This document shows, one piece after another, positions 60,501-64,000 of a stretch of 64,000 bases of DNA; the first letter of the stretch is position 1; each line of letters begins with the position of its first letter. The translations under genes and the position numbers were made by a program. This stretch comes from Hyphomicrobiales bacterium. GTDB lineage: Bacteria > Pseudomonadota > Alphaproteobacteria > Rhizobiales > JACESI01. The notes under the pieces were generated by a model. The model was not told the origin of the DNA, did no database searches, and saw only the letters and a program-made list of their open reading frames with translations. Location: the NCBI GenBank assembly GCA_013911885.1, contig JACESI010000002.1:62001-126000 (forward strand). Direction: 5' to 3'.

Positions 60501-61034
60501 ATATTCGCCGCGCTCGCGCACGGTCGGCGTGCGGTCAAATCCGTTATCCTGAAGCCAGCCTGTAATCGCCTCCATATTGAGGCGCTGGCCGGGGCGTCCG
60601 CTCAGGGCTTTCGCTTCCAGCGCCTGAACCGCCGGTATCCGCTGCACGGCGGCATTGGCGGTCAAGAGAAAGATCACGGGTCTACCCGTCTCTCCGATTG
60701 TCGCAAGCTGGCTCAATGCAGCCATCCGGTGGGCTGAAACGGCGGCCGACGGGGACACCCGGTCATAAGGCAGACAATCCCATGCCGGAAGCGTTGCAAT
60801 CTGGATGTCTGGCGCGAAGAACTGCAAGGCCTCTTCGAGCATCGACAAACGGCTGCCATCGCGCGCGATCATCACAAGAGCTGGTCCCTTCGGCACCCGT
60901 CTGTTCGGTGCCTTATCGCGTGCTCCGGTGCGGGTGCGGGCGAGATCGGCAAGAACGAGCGCCTCCATCCCATCCGGCACGCCGGAAAGGATGAGATCAT
61001 CACCGGATTTGAGAATGTCCTCGGGCAGGTTCAT
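57501..61034 (-). CDS. mfd: Transcription-repair coupling factor Mfd
   Basis: 1177 residues from ATG 61034; the track start at 61343 lies in sdhE in another frame. UvrB-like N-terminal part (MNLPEDILKSGDDLILSGVP, then LPAWDCLPYDRVSPS), an RNA polymerase interaction/CarD-like part (ISEVTSLSEGDLVVHIDHGIGRFEGL), and RecG-like helicase motifs: Walker A GDVGFGKTEVALR (about residue 650), DEEQ box LLIIDEEQRFGV (about 750), and motifs to QIRGRVGRSKTRAYA. It removes stalled RNA polymerase and recruits UvrA. One base separates it from sdhE. Confidence 0.96.
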   Translation of the reverse strand: MNLPEDILKSGDDLILSGVPDGMEALVLADLARTRTGARDKAPNRRVPKGPALVMIARDGSRLSMLEEALQFFAPDIQIATLPAWDCLPYDRVSPSAAVSAHRMAALSQLATIGETGRPVIFLLTANAAVQRIPAVQALEAKALSGRPGQRLNMEAITGWLQDNGFDRTPTVRERGEYAVRGGIIDLYAPGEGDPLRLDFFGDTLESIRSFDPETQRSLHQMNDFSLVPMSEIQLNEETIRRFRETYVRTFGATTRDDALYQAVSEGRRYAGMEHWLPFFHESLSDVLSLTGDAPIILDHLADEAMKARYAQVKDHYQARLSAMEEAHGDGTPYKPVKPDMLYAEPRELFASMAHRQKIELSPFSVMQVDRRVIDLEGKTGRSFAPERNNDQMNVFDAVSEHVKAQLGPERRVAIACWSTGTAERMGQMLNDHGLALVRTCGNWDEVLALPSGVAALVVLPVETGFETPGLMMIGEQDILGDRLVRKSKRRRKDADFISEVTSLSEGDLVVHIDHGIGRFEGLRSIMAAGAPHDCLEITYHGGDRLFLPVENIELLSRYGSGESETPLDRLGGTAWQARKAKLKKRLLDMADQLIAVAARRALKTATPLPTPDGLYGEFVARFPYDETEDQLSAIDAVLDDLVTGRPMDRLICGDVGFGKTEVALRAAFVAVMNGKQVAVVVPTTLLARQHFQTFRDRFSGLPVRVEQASRLVSGKVLNDTKSGMMNGNVDIVIGTHALLGKAIAFKDLGLLIIDEEQRFGVKHKERLKELKSEVHVLTLSATPIPRTLQLALTGVRELSLITTPPVDRLSVRTFVSPFDGITIREALLRERYRGGQSFYVCPRISDIRTIREFLDEKVPELKVAVAHGQMAPSELEDVMNAFYEGQYDVLLSTTIVESGLDVPRANTLIVHRADMFGLAQLYQIRGRVGRSKTRAYAIMTVAVNKTLTRAAERRLKVLQSLDSLGAGFQLASHDLDQRGSGNLLGEEQSGHVREVGFELYQQMLEEAVATQKAGGESEDDGKWSPQITVGTPVLIPETYVPDLNLRLQLYRRLADLADAKEIDGFGADLIDRFGPLPEEVEHLLKIVFIKGLCRVANVEKVDAGPKGLVLTFRNKEFPNPTALVRYISEQGSLAKIKPDQRLVILRDWPVPEKRLKGSAVILSQLAKLVSEGEKAA

Positions 61035-61035
61035 G

Positions 61036-61332
61036 TCAGCGGGAGTGGAACGCGACGATCCGGTCGAAGAGAGCGGAGCGGTAATTATCGGGTGCGTCAG
61101 CTTCGCCGCTGATCCATTTGAACAATTCGCGGTCCGGCGCGTCCATGAGATGTTCGAATGTATCAAGATCATCCGGCGCCATGCTGGGAAGATGATTGTC
61201 GGCGAAAGTGCCGAGAATGATGTCCATTTCCTTGATGCCCCGGTGCCAGGCCCGGAAAAGCATCTTTTTGCGACGCGGCTCCAGCCCGTCGGATGAAAGA
61301 GACGGACCACTGGAATTGGGAATGGGTGACAT
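61036..61332 (-). CDS. sdhE: FAD assembly factor SdhE (succinate dehydrogenase assembly)
   Basis: 98 residues. Motif RRKKMLFRAWHRGIKEMDII has the conserved RGxxE that helps flavinylate SdhA, and LGTFADNHLP, then DPDREL-like FEHLMDAPDRELFKWI, is typical of the YgfY/DUF339 family. It lies one base upstream of mfd in a probable operon, a common rhizobial order. Confidence 0.93.
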   Translation of the reverse strand: MSPIPNSSGPSLSSDGLEPRRKKMLFRAWHRGIKEMDIILGTFADNHLPSMAPDDLDTFEHLMDAPDRELFKWISGEADAPDNYRSALFDRIVAFHSR

Positions 61333-61457
61333 CGGATTCTCATGCGTTCTGGGGGCGTTGCCTGTGGAAGCCGACGCGCCCGCTTGATTGAAAGGTTCTA
61401 TACCGCCTTGAAAGCGACTAGGCTATAGATCGCTTCCTTTGCAAGGATTTAATTCAG

Positions 61458-63593
61458 ATGACGCTGATGACAACGCGCCCGAACGATCTCGATCCGCTTT
61501 TCCGCTCGGTTTCCGTTCTTGAGGGGATCGGTCCCAAGCTTGCAAAGATGCTCCAGAAACTGTTGCCGAGCGTGCGCGCTGATCAGGAAGCACGGGTGCT
61601 GGACCTGTTGTTCCATATGCCATCCGGTCTTGTCGACCGTCGTCACCAGCCCGGTATTGCAAATGCCTTTCCCGGCCAGATCGTGACGCTGAAGGTGACA
61701 ATCGACGAACACCGCCCGCCGCCGCGTGGCAACCGTCGCGCACCCTACAAGATCGCGGTGCACGATGCGACAGGCAACCTGACGCTGATTTTTTTCCACA
61801 GCCACGGCGATTATCTCGCAAAGCAATTCCCCCCCGGAGAAACGCGTTATGTCAGCGGCCGGATCGAGGATTTCGGCGGTATGCCGCAAATGACCCATCC
61901 CGATTATATCGTCACAGAGACGGCGTTTCAGGACTTGCCGCTGATCGAGCCGATCTATCCCCTGACAGCGGGGCTGTCGCCGAAAACCCTTGGCCGGGCG
62001 GTGCGTTCCGCCCTCTCCTTCGTCCCGGTTGATCCCGCATGGCCGGAATGGATCGACCCGTCGGTGATGCGCCTTCGAAGCTTCCCGCCTTTTGGTGCGG
62101 CCCTGTCGGCAATCCACTGTCCGCTTGATGCAGCCGTTCTTGAACGGGAAAGCCTGGCGTTTCAGCGGCTTGCCTATGATGAATTGCTGGCGGGCCAGCT
62201 GGCGCTCGGTCTCGTGCGCCTCAAGATACGCAAGACACGCGGCATCGTGCGAAAGGGGGATGGCGTTCTTTGCCAGCGCATTGCGGCCGCCCTAAAGTTT
62301 CAACTCACCGCCTCCCAGCAGACCGCCATTACGGAAATAGCCGAGGACCTTGCCTCGCCCGAGCGAATGGTGCGCCTTCTTCAGGGCGATGTCGGAGCTG
62401 GAAAAACCATTGTCGGTCTCATGGCAATGGCGACGGCCTGCGAGGCGGGCTTTCAGTCCGCATTGATGGCGCCGACGGAAATTCTGGCGCGCCAGCATCT
62501 TGCAACCATCCGCCCGCTCGCCGAGGCTGCGGGCATCCGGGCGGAAATCCTCACCGGGCGGGAGAAAGGCGCCGAGCGCCGGGCGATCCTCGAAGCGTTG
62601 CTCAGCGGCGATATCGACATTCTCATCGGCACCCACGCGCTGTTTCAGGAAAGCGTCCGCTTCTCCAGCCTTGGCCTTGTCATCATCGATGAGCAACATC
62701 GCTTCGGCGTGCATCAGCGCCTCGCCCTCACCCAGAAGGGTGATGCGACCGATCTTCTCGTCATGACCGCGACCCCGATCCCACGGACATTGGTGCTGAC
62801 TTATTTTGGCGAGATGGACGTCTCGAAACTGACCGACAAGCCGGTTGGGCGACTTCCGATAGAGACACGGACCATTGCCCTTGAGCGGGTCAGCGATGTG
62901 GCCGGGCGCATCAAGGCGGCGATTGATGATGGTGACAAGGTCTATTGGGTCTGCCCGCTTGTCGAGGAAAACGAGGAACTCGATTTCACAGCGGCCGTCG
63001 AGCGCGAACGCACACTTGCAGCCCTTCTCGGGCGGGAGCGGGTCGCACTGGTGCACGGTCAGATGGCCCCGGCAGAAAAAGACGAGGCGATGCGGCGCTT
63101 CCAGACCGGCGATGCCCGCGTTCTCGTTGCAACCACGGTGATCGAGGTCGGCGTTGATGTCGCGAATGCGACCATCATGGTGATCGAACACGCCGAACGC
63201 TTCGGCCTGTCGCAGCTCCATCAGCTGCGGGGGCGGGTCGGGCGCGGCAGCAAGCGGTCAACCTGCCTGCTTCTTTACAAATCACCGCTCAGTGAAGTGA
63301 GCCGCGCACGACTTCAGGTGATGAAGGATACCCAGGATGGTTTCGTGATTGCAGAGGAGGATTTGCGATTGCGCGGTGAAGGCGATCTTCTCGGCACCCG
63401 CCAGAGCGGCATGCCCGGTTTCCGTGTCGCCAATCTTGCGATCCATGCCGATCTTCTGGAAACGGCCCGCGATGATGCGCGTCTCATTCTTGCAAGGGAC
63501 CCGGACCTGAAGAGCGAGCGCGGCGCAGCGCTCAGGCGGCTTCTTTATCTGTTTGACCGCGATGAGGCGATCCGCCTTCTGCGCGCCGGGTGA
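61458..63593 (+). CDS. recG: ATP-dependent DNA helicase RecG
   Basis: 711 residues. Wedge domain (IGPKLAKMLQKL, RHQPGIANAFPGQIVTLKVTI), then helicase: Walker A RLLQGDVGAGKTIVGLMA (about residue 309), DEQH box LVIIDEQHRFGV (about 408), MTATPIPRTL, and QLRGRVGRGSKRSTC. It regresses stalled forks and branch-migrates Holliday junctions. Divergent from sdhE-mfd and convergent with the DUF502 gene with no gap. Confidence 0.96.
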   Translation: MTLMTTRPNDLDPLFRSVSVLEGIGPKLAKMLQKLLPSVRADQEARVLDLLFHMPSGLVDRRHQPGIANAFPGQIVTLKVTIDEHRPPPRGNRRAPYKIAVHDATGNLTLIFFHSHGDYLAKQFPPGETRYVSGRIEDFGGMPQMTHPDYIVTETAFQDLPLIEPIYPLTAGLSPKTLGRAVRSALSFVPVDPAWPEWIDPSVMRLRSFPPFGAALSAIHCPLDAAVLERESLAFQRLAYDELLAGQLALGLVRLKIRKTRGIVRKGDGVLCQRIAAALKFQLTASQQTAITEIAEDLASPERMVRLLQGDVGAGKTIVGLMAMATACEAGFQSALMAPTEILARQHLATIRPLAEAAGIRAEILTGREKGAERRAILEALLSGDIDILIGTHALFQESVRFSSLGLVIIDEQHRFGVHQRLALTQKGDATDLLVMTATPIPRTLVLTYFGEMDVSKLTDKPVGRLPIETRTIALERVSDVAGRIKAAIDDGDKVYWVCPLVEENEELDFTAAVERERTLAALLGRERVALVHGQMAPAEKDEAMRRFQTGDARVLVATTVIEVGVDVANATIMVIEHAERFGLSQLHQLRGRVGRGSKRSTCLLLYKSPLSEVSRARLQVMKDTQDGFVIAEEDLRLRGEGDLLGTRQSGMPGFRVANLAIHADLLETARDDARLILARDPDLKSERGAALRRLLYLFDRDEAIRLLRAG

Positions 63594-64000
63594 TCACTCG
63601 GCCGCTGCCGCCCGCCCGCCCTTTTCAGTCAGGCTCTTCAGTTGCTCCTGATATTTCGGCGAGACGAGGCCAGCCGAGATCACAAGTTTTGCCGCGTCCT
63701 CGATGCTCATATCAAGCGGAATGATTTCGGACTCGCGTATATATAGAAGAAATCCGGATGTGGGGTTCGGTGTTGTCGGCAAAAATACACCGATGATATC
63801 ATCACCTTCATCACCAGCTCCGGTTTCACCATCAAGTCTGGCGCGGATTTCGCCCTGTGCGGCGGTTGATATGAACACAACGGCAAAAAGACCTTTGCGC
63901 GGATATTCGACAAGGCCCGCACGCTGAAAGCTCTTCTGCTGCTGCGACAGAACCGTTTCGAACAATTGCTTGAGGCCGCTATAGAGATTGCGGATCAGCG
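63594..64000 (-). CDS. DUF502 family membrane protein (partial; 5' end outside window)
   Basis: The frame continues beyond the 63965 TTG, so the gene extends off the window end. The visible 134 residues begin with LIRNLYSGLKQLFETVLSQ, then VEYPRKGLFAVVFIST, VFLPTTPNPTSGFLLYI, IIPLDMSIEDAAKLVISAGLV, the DUF502 signature. The TM helices would be in the missing N-terminus. Function is not known. Confidence 0.9.
   Translation of the reverse strand, partial: LIRNLYSGLKQLFETVLSQQQKSFQRAGLVEYPRKGLFAVVFISTAAQGEIRARLDGETGAGDEGDDIIGVFLPTTPNPTSGFLLYIRESEIIPLDMSIEDAAKLVISAGLVSPKYQEQLKSLTEKGGRAAAAE

Noticed and set aside
58374-60737. Two long plus-strand ORFs (58374-59354, 59412-60737)
   Set aside because: Antisense to mfd, no domain pattern.
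1-64000. CRISPR arrays, rRNA genes and intact insertion sequences
   Set aside because: No regularly spaced repeats, rRNA-like sequence or transposase ORFs are visible.

Overview
The window is alphaproteobacterial chromosomal DNA with two compositionally different parts. Bases 1 to about 34.4 kb are very GC-rich and carry Rhodobacterales-like content: a gene-transfer-agent-type prophage tail and lysis module, then mercury, copper, redox and zinc/cadmium genes. Bases from about 35.9 kb to the end are moderately GC-rich and carry a conserved housekeeping backbone (pntAB, lpxL-like, hspQ, ialB-like, yejA-like, mfd-sdhE-recG) that looks like Hyphomicrobiales (Rhizobiales). An AT-rich stretch at about 34.5-35.75 kb with an HNH endonuclease gene separates them. 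I infer that the left part is an acquired island whose right edge lies near this junction. No integrase, tRNA or clear att site is visible in the window.

Region 1 (1-9.6 kb) is the late end of a prophage: tape-measure C-terminus, DUF2460, DUF2163-type hub, NlpC/P60 peptidase, a 1481-aa gp15-like tip protein, a DUF2793 fibre with a C1q-like tip, a one-TM protein, an M15 endolysin with a TM tail, and a nested Rz/Rz1-type spanin pair. The first five follow the RcGTA gene order.

Region 2 (9.6-12.5 kb) is a mer operon placed directly after the lysis genes: merR divergent from merT(frameshifted)-merP-merF-merA, with a recognisable 19-bp-spacer MerR operator. Region 3 (12.6-23.5 kb) is a periplasmic copper and thiol-redox island. 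A long, mostly overlapping plus-strand run encodes a multicopper oxidase, a beta-propeller protein, DUF411, small membrane proteins, cytochrome c, two TlpA/DsbE-like proteins, SCO, PCuAC, an SCO-like protein and CcdA. A convergent minus-strand set repeats SCO-PCuAC-SCO-DUF411.

Region 4 (23.6-28.5 kb) is the most unusual unit: a di-heme peroxidase-like protein with a long helical N-terminus, translationally coupled to a PhnD/PhnC/PhnE-type ABC transporter. It is divergent from an MntR/DtxR-type regulator, and a palindrome TTAGCC-TT-GGCTAA lies in the shared promoter. Region 5 (28.5-34.4 kb) has DsbA-DsbB-LspA, two ICMT-like methyltransferases, a ZntA/CadA-type P-ATPase, a divergent MerR-family regulator with its operator, and a YnfA-like protein.

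Region 6 (35.9-64 kb) is the backbone: an outer-membrane barrel-like protein, a LysR regulator with a T-N11-A palindrome ahead of a two-gene NAD-dependent formate dehydrogenase (fused NuoE/NuoF-like beta subunit plus alpha subunit), pntB-pntA, a Spx/ArsC-like protein, quinone oxidoreductase, a UbiH-type hydroxylase, a lipid A acyltransferase, hspQ, ialB-like, a yejA-like binding protein, a degenerate AMP-binding protein, a degenerate PleD-like protein, a FrnE-like DsbA protein, mfd, sdhE, recG and a partial DUF502 gene.
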